A DNA stretch of 64,000 nt from Elysia chlorotica (lineage: Eukaryota > Mollusca > Gastropoda > Plakobranchidae): contig RQTK01000295.1 of assembly GCA_003991915.1 (NCBI GenBank), forward strand, positions 456,195 to 520,194. Reading direction: 5' to 3'. The notes beneath the pieces were generated by a model. It did not search any database and was not told where the DNA came from. It saw only the letters and a program-made list of their open reading frames with translations. The position numbers and the translations under genes were made by a program. Shown here piece by piece: positions 51,553-62,264 of the stretch (within the stretch, counting starts at the first letter, position 1; the number at the start of each line of letters is the position of its first letter).

Positions 51553-54500
51553 TGCATTATGCTAGCGTGTTACTTCAAAATGTAATGTTTTGCAGCGATG
51601 CATTAACATGACTAAGGAGGACAATGGTGATATCGATGTGATGACGCATACCCCACACAAACTCCTCTATTGCCCTGTGCCAAAAGCAGGGAAAACATTC
51701 TGGGTGCGTGTTTTCCGCTTCATTTCTGGAGACGTTCCAAATCATGTGAAGGTGATTACAATCATTATTATTTTATTATCGTGTTGCTTTTCTTTGGTAA
51801 AATATAAATAATACAACTGTCAACATCAGGTGCATTAGTATTTGTATGATTTTAACTATGAAGACACTGCCAACTAACCTCGTTTTTTTTCTCCATTAAA
51901 ATTTCCTTTTCCTTCGTCATTCTTTTGTTGTTTTTTGTTTTGGTACTTACATCTATTAATATCAATAATATCAAAGTATGCCACTATCGTGCAACGAGCT
52001 CTCACAAATAGTGTTATATCGAGTAATTAGAAGTTCATCCGTCACAGAAGAGGGTGGATTTTGTTCTGGATTCTCCAAAATCGACCACATCCACACCATT
52101 AGACAAATCCAAGAAAGGTCAAAAGTAAAACGAAAATACTCGTTGATAAAATAATTGAAAGAAATGAAAAGTTACATCTACTCGATTGTAACTATTTAGC
52201 CTAGTGGGTAGTCTAACTTAGATCTATGATCTATACACTAGATTCGTTGTGGAGTATAGATGTTTGAGCTAAATTTAATTCTAGACAGTGGCAATGCATG
52301 AAATATCCATAAAGAAGCTCTGATACTTGAACATTATTTTTAGACCTCTGCTTTTTCTTTAATGTCGGGATTGGCTGAAAACAATCACCACTGGTACATT
52401 TATCTACATACACTTTAGGAGAAAGTGTCGTATAACTCCTGATAATCTATTTGGTAAGCTCAGCACCTTTTTGTAAACGTATGTTTTTTCCCTTCGATTT
52501 ATGTCGTTCAGTTCGTGATAATAACACTATTGTAACAATATAACGTTTTAACTTGAGTCTTTGAACCTACTACTATAATCTGTACCAAATAGCTTATCCC
52601 GGTTCATGTAAACATTGAAAGCCCAATAAGATATAAACATGCTCGTAAATTGCTGAATGAATACAAACATTTAGATTAGCATGAACAATATAGGCCCAAT
52701 GCTAACGATATTCATACTTTTCTCAATATCTTTGTTTTATTCATTTGCACAGGTGAAAAGCGTATTCGACGTTGACAGAGAGTTTGCCCATTACGCTCCA
52801 TGGAAAGAAGGTGTCCATACGAAGTATAAATTAGTCAACAAACCACACTTCCCAAGGAAACTAAAGGTGTGTGTGTGTAGTTAAGAGAATAAACAGGCGT
52901 TGTATCAGCTTCTCGTGAGTTGGTAAATTGAAAGATGAACGATATAATTATTATTCTAACAAATAAAAAAAATTGTATTGATTGAGATGATATTTTTGTA
53001 TTTAAAATTTTGATGCAACCTTTTTTATACACGTATTTTTTGTTGGACGTTATTAACAAACTATGTGAATTTGTTTTAAATCATGAGTTCTGTTTAATAT
53101 TTTCATAACTTATCAAGCAATTTAAGAAACAGTATATTTTTCTTTGTATATCTAAAAAGACAGAAAGAGAAAACAATGCTACGACTCTGTGTTGAAAGCT
53201 AGATACAGTTTTAAAAATAGCGTCATTTCTTCGGTGACATTCATCAAACCTAGTATTTAAACTAATTCTTAGGTCTAGTCCTGTAAGAAGCACTGCAATC
53301 AGAAAGGATAAGAATATGGCCTGATGGGAATCGGAAAACATTTATACTTTTTAATGTTTAAACGAAAATGATTCCAGACCCGTAACCCCCTCCCCTTTAT
53401 TCTTCTCCTGGGTATAGTTCTTGGTGGCCAGGGATCCATACGAACGCATCCTATCAGCCTACATTGACAAAATATTCCTCATGGATTTTTGGTTTTCTCA
53501 TGGATCAGCTATAATTGATCAGAGAGACAGATTGAACATGATGGCCAAGGCAAACGCCGATGGTTCCAGAAACGTTAGCAGATGCCCATATGACATTACT
53601 GTAAGTTTGTTAGTCACTTTAGATACAATACCGGAATAGAGTTTGCTATGTATCTATCCAGCCAATTAAACTGTCGTTCTAAATCTTTTTATTATTTTGA
53701 TGTAAATAAATGAAAAAAAATGGACTCAATCAATTTTGTATGTAAAACAGCAAATAATGGAATATAAAAATAAAGAGAAATACAAATTAAGACGTGTCGT
53801 GTCTGTGCTAAAACAACGTCTGTCAACTGTCTACTAATTCGTATAGATCTAAATGTTAGTGAAGCAATTTCGTTTGGAGAGATAGTCCAGGGGACACCAC
53901 GAACATGGGGGCAGGAGGTGGCATAGTGGTCGAGTGGTTGACTTGTTTTAGGAAAATCTCAGATCGAACCGTCTTGTTGCTTGGTTGGGATAACATTTCG
54001 AGGGGAATATATATATACTCTACTATATATAATATACATGTGTGTGCGTGTGTTTTAGAGTTTCTTACCCAGGAAATTTCAGGCGTACCATAATTAATCT
54101 TTTTTTTTTATTTGACACCTTAATTTTGTAAACAAAAAATAAGAAACATTAGTACAGAAAACTTATTACGATAAATATTAGCTCAGTCGAGCAATCAAGA
54201 AGTAAAACAAATATATAGTGTCTATCGGGAATGTCCAAAAGCGTAAACGTATTTTTTCCTTTGAAAATTGTATGAATTGTTAAATAGCTATGAACAGGGT
54301 TACTTTGTTTTAAACTGGTGCCTTTTATAGTTCGTATAAAGATGATTGGAGTATGTTCACTTTGTTAACAAGACAAATATAAGACGTCAAGTTTCTTAAG
54401 CAGCGGATGCGGAACTCCCACAGCCTCGTCGTGACCGCTGGTCACAGATGTGACACATTTGGCACGTCAAACCGACCTAATATGATCCTTCACATGGAGA

Positions 54501-54773
54501 CTTTCTCGCGGGACAGCAATCTTATCTTGAAACTGGCAAACTTAGCTCATCTCATAAACGGTATTTATGATGAATTAGACGTTTATTCTCTAAAGTTGAG
54601 AGTTTTAATGTTTTTAGATTGTAATCTGAGCCTAAAGTATAAAATAGATTGCATCCGCGACATGAAAAGTGTGGTGGTACTTCTTCACTAGGAATAATTT
54701 GTAATTATTTCTAGATTTAGAGGCGCATGTTTTTCATAAAGAAGACAAGCCGCATTAGTGGAGAAAGCAGAAC

Positions 54774-54833
<60 letters not shown>

Positions 54834-55275
54834 NNNNNNNNNNNNNNNNNNNNNNNNNNNNNNNNNNNNNNNNNNNNNNNNNNNNNNNNNNNNNNNNNNN
54901 NNNNNNNNNNNNNNNNNNNNNNNNNNNNNNNNNNNNNNNNNNNNNNNNNNNNNNNNNNNNNNNNNNNNNNNNNNNNNNNNNNNNNNNNNNNNNNNNNNNN
55001 NNNNNNNNNNNNNNNNNNNNNNNNNNNNNNNNNNNNNNNNNNNNNNNNNNNNNNNNNNNNNNNNNNNNNNNNNNNNNNNNNNNNNNNNNNNNNNNNNNNN
55101 NNNNNNNNNNNNNNNNNNNNNNNNNNNNNNNNNNNNNNNNNNNNNNNNNNNNNNNNNNNNNNNNNNNNNNNNNNNNNNNNNNNNNNNNNNNNNNNNNNNN
55201 NNNNNNNNNNNNNNNNNNNNNNNNNNNNNNNNNNNNNNNNNNNNNNNNNNNNNNNNNNNNNNNNNNNNNNNNNNN

Positions 55276-55310
<35 letters not shown>

Positions 55311-56742
55311 CAGAGAGACAGACAGAGAGGCAGACAGACAGAGAGAGACAGAGACAGAAACATAGACAGACAGAGACAGACAGACAGAGAGAGGGAGGAA
55401 AGAGACAGACATATATTCAGACAGAACACACAATAGAGAGAGAGACAGGCAGACAGAAGGAAACAAAGATGTAGAGACAGACAGACAGACAGACATACAG
55501 ACATACAGACAGACAGACAGACGGACAGACACAGAGAGACAGAGCGAGATAGAGACAGACAGAGAAAGACATAGACAGAGACACAGAGCGGGACACTCAG
55601 ACTCACTTACAGACAGTTAAAGAAACAAAGACAGAGACTGAAACAGTTAGAGATAGATAGGTCAGCATTTCTTTGAAACTTTATCAGAGTTTATCAAGTT
55701 TTCTTCATCGTCAAAGTCTATAAAAATTGTCACTAGGACCTATCTGTACTATTCCCTCATCGCATTTATTATCAGCAAAAAGAGATGTGACTTTGCTGAG
55801 CAATGAACAGAATGGAAGCTGTGTCCGTCATATTCACAGTGCTAGATCAGCACTCTTCGGAGAACGTTTGGACATAGGCAGTAGACAAATGCTTTATGAG
55901 ACCTCATGGTTACCTTTTGTAATATTAAATTATGACTCTTGTTTACATCAATATGAATTTTGGTTGACTCTCCAAAATTTTTATTTGACGCTTGATCTTT
56001 AATTTGTTTCTTAACATCAAAGATTGAAAAGGGAATACATCAGGATCTTTCACGCGCAGCCCAACATGTCGAAAACGTCTTCCTCAAACAAGTAAGAAAC
56101 GACCCATTGACTAAAGAGGAGAGAGAGCGTCAAAGGAAAGCAAAACTGGTTGAAGCATACAGGTGCGTTGATAGTTCGATTTGACTTCTTCCCAATCTAA
56201 AGATCCACCAGTATCAATGGTTGCGAAAAGATCAGTAGATTTTTTAACTGTGCAGCAAAATCGTCGTTATAGATCATCTATTCGCCTTAATCTACCACCG
56301 AAAAGCGTAAGTGGTTTAAATAAAAAAAAAAGGGAGCTCGTTAATTGATTTGCAGCTGTATTGTTTTTTTTTTTTAATTTTTTGATTACTCGGTAGAAAT
56401 AACTGTCATAGGTGTGCTGTGATTGGAACTTCCAACCGCACTTAATACTAGTTAAGAACTTATTCGATTAAAATTTATTTTATGTCATACGACAAAATAG
56501 CTCTTTATCTCTGCCGATCTTTATCCTATAACACTGCTAGTTTTGTTTTTTTTCTACCATCTCTTATTCACTTTATACAATCCTTGCTCATTTTATTTAT
56601 TTCAACCATGCCAGTATTGAGTAACAAACATCACTCTCTTCCCCTCTACAGGGATATACCCTACTATTTTGTAGATAAAATACAAAAAATGTACAGAGAT
56701 GATTTTCTGCTGTTTGGATACGACATGAAGCCCCCGACGTAA
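48542..56742 (+). CDS. Carbohydrate sulfotransferase (CHST/HNK-1-type, Sulfotransfer_2 family), eight exons
   Basis: Exons 48542-48668, 50632-50687, 51596-51751, 52753-52866, 53418-53600, 54392-54580, 56023-56162 and 56652-56742 give about 351 residues. The family transfers sulfate from PAPS to glycan hydroxyls in the Golgi lumen. Seen here: short basic N-terminus and a signal-anchor helix (about residues 26-42), giving type II topology; PAPS 5'-phosphosulfate loop CPVPKAGKTFW (87-97); 3'-phosphate motif VARDPYERILSAY (154-166); HMETFSRDS (about 246-254), matching the K/HMET element of the family; and the family C-terminus DDFLLFGYD (338-346). The length is normal for the family. Substrate (chondroitin, HNK-1 or other) cannot be told. 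Exon 2 and exon 6 borders are uncertain; intron 6 holds an assembly gap. Confidence 0.85.
49120..49130 (+). promoter_or_regulatory. Candidate TATA box within sulfotransferase intron 1
   Basis: TATATAAGAGG, followed about 25-60 bases on by pyrimidine-flanked CA sites and, at 49303, by a short frame with a good start context (ACGGCATGG; MAGSLTKSLDQIHYWNRAVM). May be an alternative promoter or chance. Confidence 0.25.
50220..50334. repeat. (CA)n and (TG)n pair
   Basis: (CA)n at 50219-50240 with TATATA, a poly-C stretch, then (TG)n at 50311-50334, forming a potential hairpin within intron 1. Confidence 0.85.
50632..50687 (+). CDS. Sulfotransferase exon 2 (stem region)
   Basis: SDLETMEAFETRQTLLDA. 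With exon 1 in phase 1 the acceptor must be TACGGAG at 50631; a better-looking acceptor, CCGTTTTCAG at 50621, keeps the same frame but needs a phase-0 upstream exon. Donor GCG|GTAGGT. Confidence 0.55.
51440..51552. repeat. CT-rich tract before sulfotransferase exon 3
   Basis: Interrupted CT dinucleotides ending about 45 bases before the exon 3 acceptor. Confidence 0.85.
51596..51751 (+). CDS. Sulfotransferase exon 3 (PAPS 5'-phosphosulfate loop)
   Basis: 156 nt, phase 0/0; RCINMTKEDNGDIDVMTHTP, then HKLLYCPVPKAGKTFWVRVF. Acceptor GTTTTGCAG, donor AAG|GTGATT. Confidence 0.9.
52753..52866 (+). CDS. Sulfotransferase exon 4
   Basis: 114 nt, phase 0/0; VKSVFDVDREFAHYAPWKEG, then NKPHFPRKLK. Acceptor TTTGCACAG, donor AAG|GTGTGT. 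Confidence 0.85.
53418..53600 (+). CDS. Sulfotransferase exon 5 (3'-phosphate-binding motif)
   Basis: 183 nt; FLVARDPYERILSAYIDKIF, later SRCPYDIT. Acceptor GGGTATAG, strong donor ACT|GTAAGT. Confidence 0.9.
53905..53975 (+). mobile_element. SINE head fragment in intron 5
   Basis: GGAGGTGGCATAGTGGTCGA and CAGATCGAACCGTC resemble the tRNA-like A and B boxes; the rest of the element is absent. Confidence 0.4.
54392..54580 (+). CDS. Sulfotransferase exon 6
   Basis: FLKQRMRNSHSLVVTAGHRC, then NMILHMETFSRDSNLILKLA. Three in-phase acceptors are possible (54391, 54400, 54403). The donor GAC|GTTTAT at 54581 is weak but in phase with exon 7; AACG|GTATTT at 54561 is not. Confidence 0.65.
54776..55640. 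repeat. (GA)n / (GACA)n tract containing an assembly gap
   Basis: (GA)n to 54833, 442 undetermined bases at 54834-55275, (GA)n again, then CAGA/GACA repeats to about 55640. Located in sulfotransferase intron 6. Confidence 0.95.
56023..56162 (+). CDS. Sulfotransferase exon 7
   Basis: 140 nt; IEKGIHQDLSRAAQHVENVF, LKQVRNDPLTKEERERQRKA, KLVEAYR. Acceptor AACATCAAAG, donor CAG|GTGCGT. Confidence 0.8.
56652..56742 (+). CDS. Sulfotransferase exon 8 (terminal)
   Basis: DIPYYFVDKIQKMYRDDFLL, FGYDMKPPT, stop TAA. Acceptor CCCCTCTACAG, phase 2. Matches the family's invariant C-terminal Y-x-x-D-F-x-x-F-G-Y. Confidence 0.9.
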
Positions 56743-57584
56743 AGGGGTTGCCACACGCTCACTAATTTATCGATTTTTACGATAAAAGTATGCATCATAC
56801 ATCTAAAAAGGTATAACAAATTATTCGGAAAAAAGATATTCTTCAGAAAATATAGTTTGCAGGCTTGGGTTACATTGCAATGTTGTGAATTTTACAATAC
56901 TCACAAAAACGAATGATGCAAACTATCATTGAAGAAAAAAAAATTAGGTTGTTTCACTATAAACGTTTATTTGCATGTAGACAAGGAAGTGGCTTAAAAT
57001 AATAATTTTGACTCAAGACTTTGTTTGAAAATGAACATTAAAAAAGTTCACTTTTTCTCCAACATTCCCCCTTTTCCCCAGCCCAAAAAAATTAACCCTC
57101 CCCCACCCCCACCAAAAAGAGTAGGGAAAAGAGACAAAATAATAGCGAAGGAGAGGGAAATGGAAAGAAAGAGGTTACAGAGACAAAGGGCAGCTAGAAA
57201 AAAAGCATATGAAGTTAAACATAGATAATTAGATAGCCGGGTAGATAGATAAATGGATAAACCAATTACAAAATTCATACAGTGAAGTGTACAATCGTTA
57301 TTGCATTACTATCGATTTGAGCTCGAATTGTTAATGTGTTCATTTTGCAAAACTATTTGCAATCTTTTACAAAATAAAAAACATTGTAATAAAATTATCC
57401 TAGTTCATTTGTATTTAGTGTTTTCTGTTTTTGTTTTTTGTGTATATGTATTTTCAACATATTGGTTTATAATCACTGAGTAACGAAATTTAAATTTTCT
57501 TTTCCTGTACAGAAAAACAAATTGTTTAAAGAGAATATATCTGCATTTTACCGAAAAAAAAATTAAAGGGATTTTTTTTTCCTT
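56743..57584. other. Region downstream of the sulfotransferase
   Basis: Probable 3' UTR then intergenic DNA; no polyadenylation signal was assigned. The lysine-rich frame at 57025-57228 is low-complexity A-rich DNA. Confidence 0.5.
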
Positions 57585-57589
57585 TGCAG

Positions 57590-57770
57590 GAACGAGGTCG
57601 CTGAACTGTAGTAGAGCGCATAGTTCCATACCAGGAGCTTCTCGGGTCGATTCCTCGATCCAAGCTGGTTGGGTCGGTGTCAATATAATTGTGACCCGCT
57701 GAGACAGACGTCGTAGTATCCCGGCTCTAGAATTAGCAGTCAGTAAAATCAGTCTGAAAATCACACATAT
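57590..57770 (+). mobile_element. SINE copy, plus orientation, tail lost
   Basis: CTGTAGTAGAGCGCATAGTT, GGTCGATTCCTCGATCC, GCTGGTTGGGTCGGTGTCAA, then GTAGTATCCCGGCTCTAGAA follow the family order; the TTGGACGTTAAA tail is not seen. Confidence 0.65.
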
Positions 57771-58001
57771 TTTTTATTGAAACACTTAATTTTGAAAAGG
57801 ACAGTATATCTAAAATAAGGCAATGCAGATTAAAATAGTCTACAATTTTTTTCTAAGAAAACTGTTGCATTTGTAACTATCGAGCAATTTACAATTGTTC
57901 AGCCGCCTAAATTACCACTAAATTATATTTAATACAGTTTAAAAATTGAATTTTTAACACAAAAAAATGTATTCAAACCAAGTATTCTGAAACAGAAAAG
58001 C

Positions 58002-58022
58002 CACACACACACACACACACAC

Positions 58023-58055
<33 letters not shown>

Positions 58056-58056
58056 T
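58002..58056. repeat. (CA)n(TA)n microsatellite
   Basis: About 20 bases of CA followed by TA dinucleotides. Confidence 0.9.
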
Positions 58057-58319
58057 AAATAAACTTACATTTGAGGGGGATGTTGGATGTTATGAGTCAT
58101 TAATTCTTTTTTATACCTATATCGACAATAGATAATCCTCTGTGATGAGCAGTTGATCTTTTAATTGTCGTTAGTTTTAATGAGCCCTAAACTTTTCGGC
58201 TGTACAATAAAGAAGTTACAAAAAATCAAATATCATGGAGGGTTTTCATTCGTAGCAATCGAAAAGAAAGCGTTAAAGAGGGGTACTAGACTAGGAATCT
58301 GTGATGCATTGGTTTCAGG

Positions 58320-58525
58320 TTCATGTCGAATAGGGCAGTTGTGGATCCCTCCTGGTCAGAGATAGCTGAAGTTCAAACAATGGACGTCGTGCCTGTTGAT
58401 CCAGAGCGTGAACCGACTAATGTTCATGTCGAATAAGTCAATTGTGGGTCCTTGTTGGTCAGAGATAGCTTTAGTTCGAACAATGGACACCGTGTCTGTT
58501 GATCTAGAGCGTGAACCGACTGAGC
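58320..58525. repeat. 103-bp tandem duplication, diverged
   Basis: Copies at 58320-58422 and 58423-58525 both begin TTCATGTCGAATA and share GGTCAGAGATAGCT and AGAGCGTGAACCGACT, with many substitutions. Confidence 0.85.
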
Positions 58526-58944
58526 AAAACACGGTCTAGAGGAGGGGGAAAAACATACACGAGAGTATGAACACTAAGGCAACAAACTCATTTTGTAATG
58601 CAATATTCCTATTTGTTTCAGTTATTTCCCTTTCATCACAAAAAAGGCTTAAGCTGTTCTACCCGCTTCTGTTGATGCTCATAGAGGTTGAGAAATCTCC
58701 TTGAATGCAGGTGACAGATGATTTAAATAATTTGTTTAAATTCATCTAGCAAATCATGATGTCCGCCACTTTCCCGCCCTCTCTCGCACGCATTCTCGGG
58801 GACATCTTAAAGTACAAAATCAGAGGATCGAAGGATATTGGCTGCTCATTTAGCAATAAGGTCAGCCAAACGGTGGACACTCTTTCTGCCTATCTATAGG
58901 TCTATACCCCCTTTATTGTCTCTCCTCTCCCACCAATTCCTCTC

Positions 58945-59226
58945 TTTCTGTCTGTTTATCTGTCTGTTGCAACGCCCCTCTCTCTCGCTCTCTCTCTCAT
59001 TCTCTCTCTTTTTCTTTCTCTCTCTCTCTATCCTTTTTACTCTCAAAGCCTCCATACAAGAAAATAGAGCCGGTTCTTCCTGAGAGGAACGTCTCTGATC
59101 AGCGATCGGCGGGCATTACGTCTGAGAATGGACGACCGTTGCTATTATTCTCACATTTCTGTCTGTCTGTCTGTTTATCTGTCTGTTGCAACGCCCCTCT
59201 CTCTCGCTCTCTCTCTAATTCTCTCT

Positions 59227-59271
<45 letters not shown>

Positions 59272-59396
59272 TTTTACTCTCAAAGCCTCCATACAAGAAA
59301 ATAGAGCCGGTTCTTCCTGAGAGGAACGTCTCTGATCAGCGATCGGCGGGCATTACGTCTGAGAATGGACGACCGTTGCTATTATTCTCACATTTG
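58945..59396. repeat. Large tandem duplication with CT microsatellite core
   Basis: Copies at about 58945-59157 and 59158-59396 share GTTGCAACGCCCCTCTCTCT, a CT tract, CAAAGCCTCCATACAAGAAA and GAGAATGGACGACCGTTGCT. The unique parts look identical; copies differ mainly in the CT and CTGT tract lengths. Confidence 0.9.
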
Positions 59397-60385
59397 CGCA
59401 TGCGCCAACTCTAAGGGGAGGCTGTCGCCGGTGATTGCCATCATAACGAGGCGAGGCAGAAGGATTCTCCTCCTTTGGTGCGCTTCATTACCCAAACTCA
59501 TTGGACTCTGAGATCGGGGTCGGCCCTGCGCTGATCCCACTTATTCTAGGCGGGCCATAACAAGATCTAGTACGGTAAAACCCCAGATTAGAGACGCCAA
59601 TGCCTTCTAGCACAAAACTGATTATAATAATACTCTTGTGCAAAGTATAAAAAATCAAACAGCAGGGAAACAAAAATATAGTTCCCTATGTCCAGTGATC
59701 ATTATTCGTTGCAAATCCACATCACATACCAAAAGGAACTGAAAGTACTCGCCAATCAATAAATGTAAAAGAAAACGTAAGAAGCAAATGCTCTCTCAAT
59801 GTTAAGAAAAACTAAACCAAATTTTTACTACAATACATTTTACGATAAATTTAAATTTAAAAACTCAACAGGTATTAAAGGCCTGAAAATGGGGTTTTAA
59901 AATGCCATGAAAAATATCTTAATGTAAATTCCTGACATGCCTGTCCCCACGTATGTCCCATATAAAATTATATATATATTTATACTAACATGTTCTAACA
60001 AGTAGAGGTTATCATGTCATAAAAAATTATTTCATAAATATGAACATGAATTTTGAAGAAAATGTAATCTTTCTTTACATTTATTTTACCAATAGATGAT
60101 TTACAGTAAAGGGTAAGGCCTGTTTCTAGAGAATGATTCGATCTTCCCGAGAAGTCCCTTTTCTTTATTTGCCTCATTTCAGTGTTCCCTAACAGGGCTC
60201 GATGGGCCAGCAGAACACCGGAGATAAGGCTAGCCAAATTTATCCCTAGGGATTTTACTGGACAGGACAGAGAGGGTCAAAGACTTGGATCTAGACCGTA
60301 GAGGAAGGCACCGAAGGGAGAATAGTCACAGAAATGCAGGGAAGAGTGAATGAGGCAAAAAAAGAGGGGAGAGACGCAGAAGGAG

Positions 60386-60388
<3 letters not shown>
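59397..60388. other. Intergenic, no feature recognised
   Basis: No coding pattern or repeat family recognised. Confidence 0.5.
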
Positions 60389-60445
<57 letters not shown>

Positions 60446-60459
60446 GGAGAGAGAGAGAG
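60389..60459. repeat. (GA)n microsatellite
   Basis: GA dinucleotides with one GATAGG interruption. Confidence 0.9.
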
Positions 60460-61948
60460 CAGACAAAAAATAGAAACAGAGAGGGAGGTAAATAGAGAGG
60501 TAGACAGATAACAAAGCTGCACACATCCGCGATATAGGCTATAAAGTATTATATCATATTTGAGTAGCGATAAGATCGTTATTTATTTTTATACAGTGGA
60601 TTTTTTTCACGCAGGGCTCCCATTTCAATGATCAAGCGGGGAGTTTTTCTCCTCCCCCTGTTCTTAACTCGTCGCTCACCCACTACATGTAGTACTAAAT
60701 CGTGGTCTTCAAAATGGAATGCTCAGGCACGCGCCCGTGGTGCTCGTGCATAAGTCGGGCCTACGATGACGCTGGTCTCAAACCTGCTACGCACGTCCAG
60801 AATGTCACACACACCTACGATCTACGAGTGTTAACAAATTCTCCCTTGCATAGCTTAAATTAGACATTGTTGTATGTATAAGGGAATTATAGAGAGTCCT
60901 ATACTCACGTTCCGTCATCTACATGCTGATTGTCTGATCTGTGTGAAATTACTCTGGTACTTTACGCGTGAAAATCATAGAAAGAGTTCCAGTTTGAGAC
61001 ATAACCGGTTACGTCTGATATGCCACCGCTCGCTACGCAGCTGGGAAATCTCGTCCCGTCTGTAAACTCAGGGAAAAGCATATCTCAGATAAGTATGAAA
61101 GGTAGCTATATATAAAAATTATTAAAACTCAAAGGAGAGTTTTAGAATTTTGTTCATCATTAAAATCAATGAAAAAAGAATGAAAAGAAAGTACATCTGA
61201 TAGAAATAACAGTTCATTAAAGTTTTGTTAATAAGACTAGATGTAAACGGCATTGTGGGGGTTGTGGGGCTGCCAAAGCAGAAAAGATAACTGAAGATTT
61301 TGCGATGTTCGTTTAAAAGGATAGCTTTTTATTATCGAAGTTTGAAGTGACTGCCCATAAAATACCCTATGCTTCTCCAATTGTTGATGTTCCATTTACT
61401 TTTCTTTCGCTTCTGATAGAATAATTAATATTCCGTTATCATTTTACAGAAATGCTTAAGGATGCGATGATTTCCCTGATTTGATTAAGCAATTTTATCC
61501 ATGATTTTATGAATAAAAAATTGGTTCGTTCACCCGTTGTGCGAGCCATATATTTCTTCATAATATGGCCATTTCTATTGTGCAGCCATTCTTATCTTTC
61601 ATGATTATTAATTCCTTTAACTTTTCTAGATGTTCAGAAATTACAGGCGGTGTTCTGTGTTTTTAGCTTAGAAGTTACAATGAAAATAACTTAAATAGAA
61701 AATGATTATGTTCTTCAATGTGTGAAAGCTTTAATTAATTATCGCAAATATCTTAATACCTGTTAAAAAAATTATTTATCCATATGCTCATTTGATTATA
61801 TCGAAAACAATATTTTTCTTTTATTTTTCATTTATCATTTATGAATGTCTATCTCTCTTTATATCAGTCCCTCTTTTTTGAAGCTCTATCTCTTGCTCTG
61901 TCTTGTTCTTCCAGCTTTATAATTGTCTTGTTTTGCATTTTTAACGAT

Positions 61949-61950
<2 letters not shown>
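60460..61950. other. Intergenic, no feature recognised
   Basis: Mixed then AT-rich sequence without supported genes. Confidence 0.5.

Positions 61951-62030
<80 letters not shown>
61951..62030. repeat. (CT)n microsatellite abutting a SINE
   Basis: CT dinucleotides running directly into the SINE head at 62031. Confidence 0.95.
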
Positions 62031-62032
<2 letters not shown>

Positions 62033-62264
62033 GGGCGCGGTGGCCCAGTGTAGAACATCGGCTTCCGACGCAAAAGGTCCCGAGTTTGAATCCTGACGGT
62101 TGCGTTCCCTACTGGTAAGGTCGGTATCAGTATAATATAACCGGCTTAGACAGGTGTCATGGTATCCCCGCCCTGTCTCGTGTGTGGCAGCACATACAAT
62201 TGTCAGACGTCCGTCTTGGGGCCCGTCCACAATATGGCCTATAGTGTTGATGTTGGACGTTAAA
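62031..62264 (+). mobile_element. tRNA-derived SINE, best-preserved copy in the window
   Basis: Head GGGGGCGCGGTGGCCCAGTG (A-box-like) and CCCGAGTTTGAATCCTGACG (B-box-like); body GGTAAGGTCGGTATCAGTAT and TAACCGGCTTAGACAGGTGT; then CCCGCCCTGTCTCGTGTGTG; tail CAATATGGCCTATAGTGTTG and ATGTTGGACGTTAAAA. About 234 bases, no coding capacity, so it depends on a LINE for movement. Confidence 0.85.

Noticed and set aside
54717..55606. Frames above 200 codons across the gap
   Set aside because: Mostly undetermined bases flanked by GA repeats.
57025..57228. Lys/Arg-rich 67-codon frame
   Set aside because: A-rich low-complexity DNA downstream of the sulfotransferase, without a partner exon.
62031..62100. 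Possible true tRNA gene
   Set aside because: Only A- and B-box-like parts are present, no full cloverleaf was found, and the SINE body follows directly.
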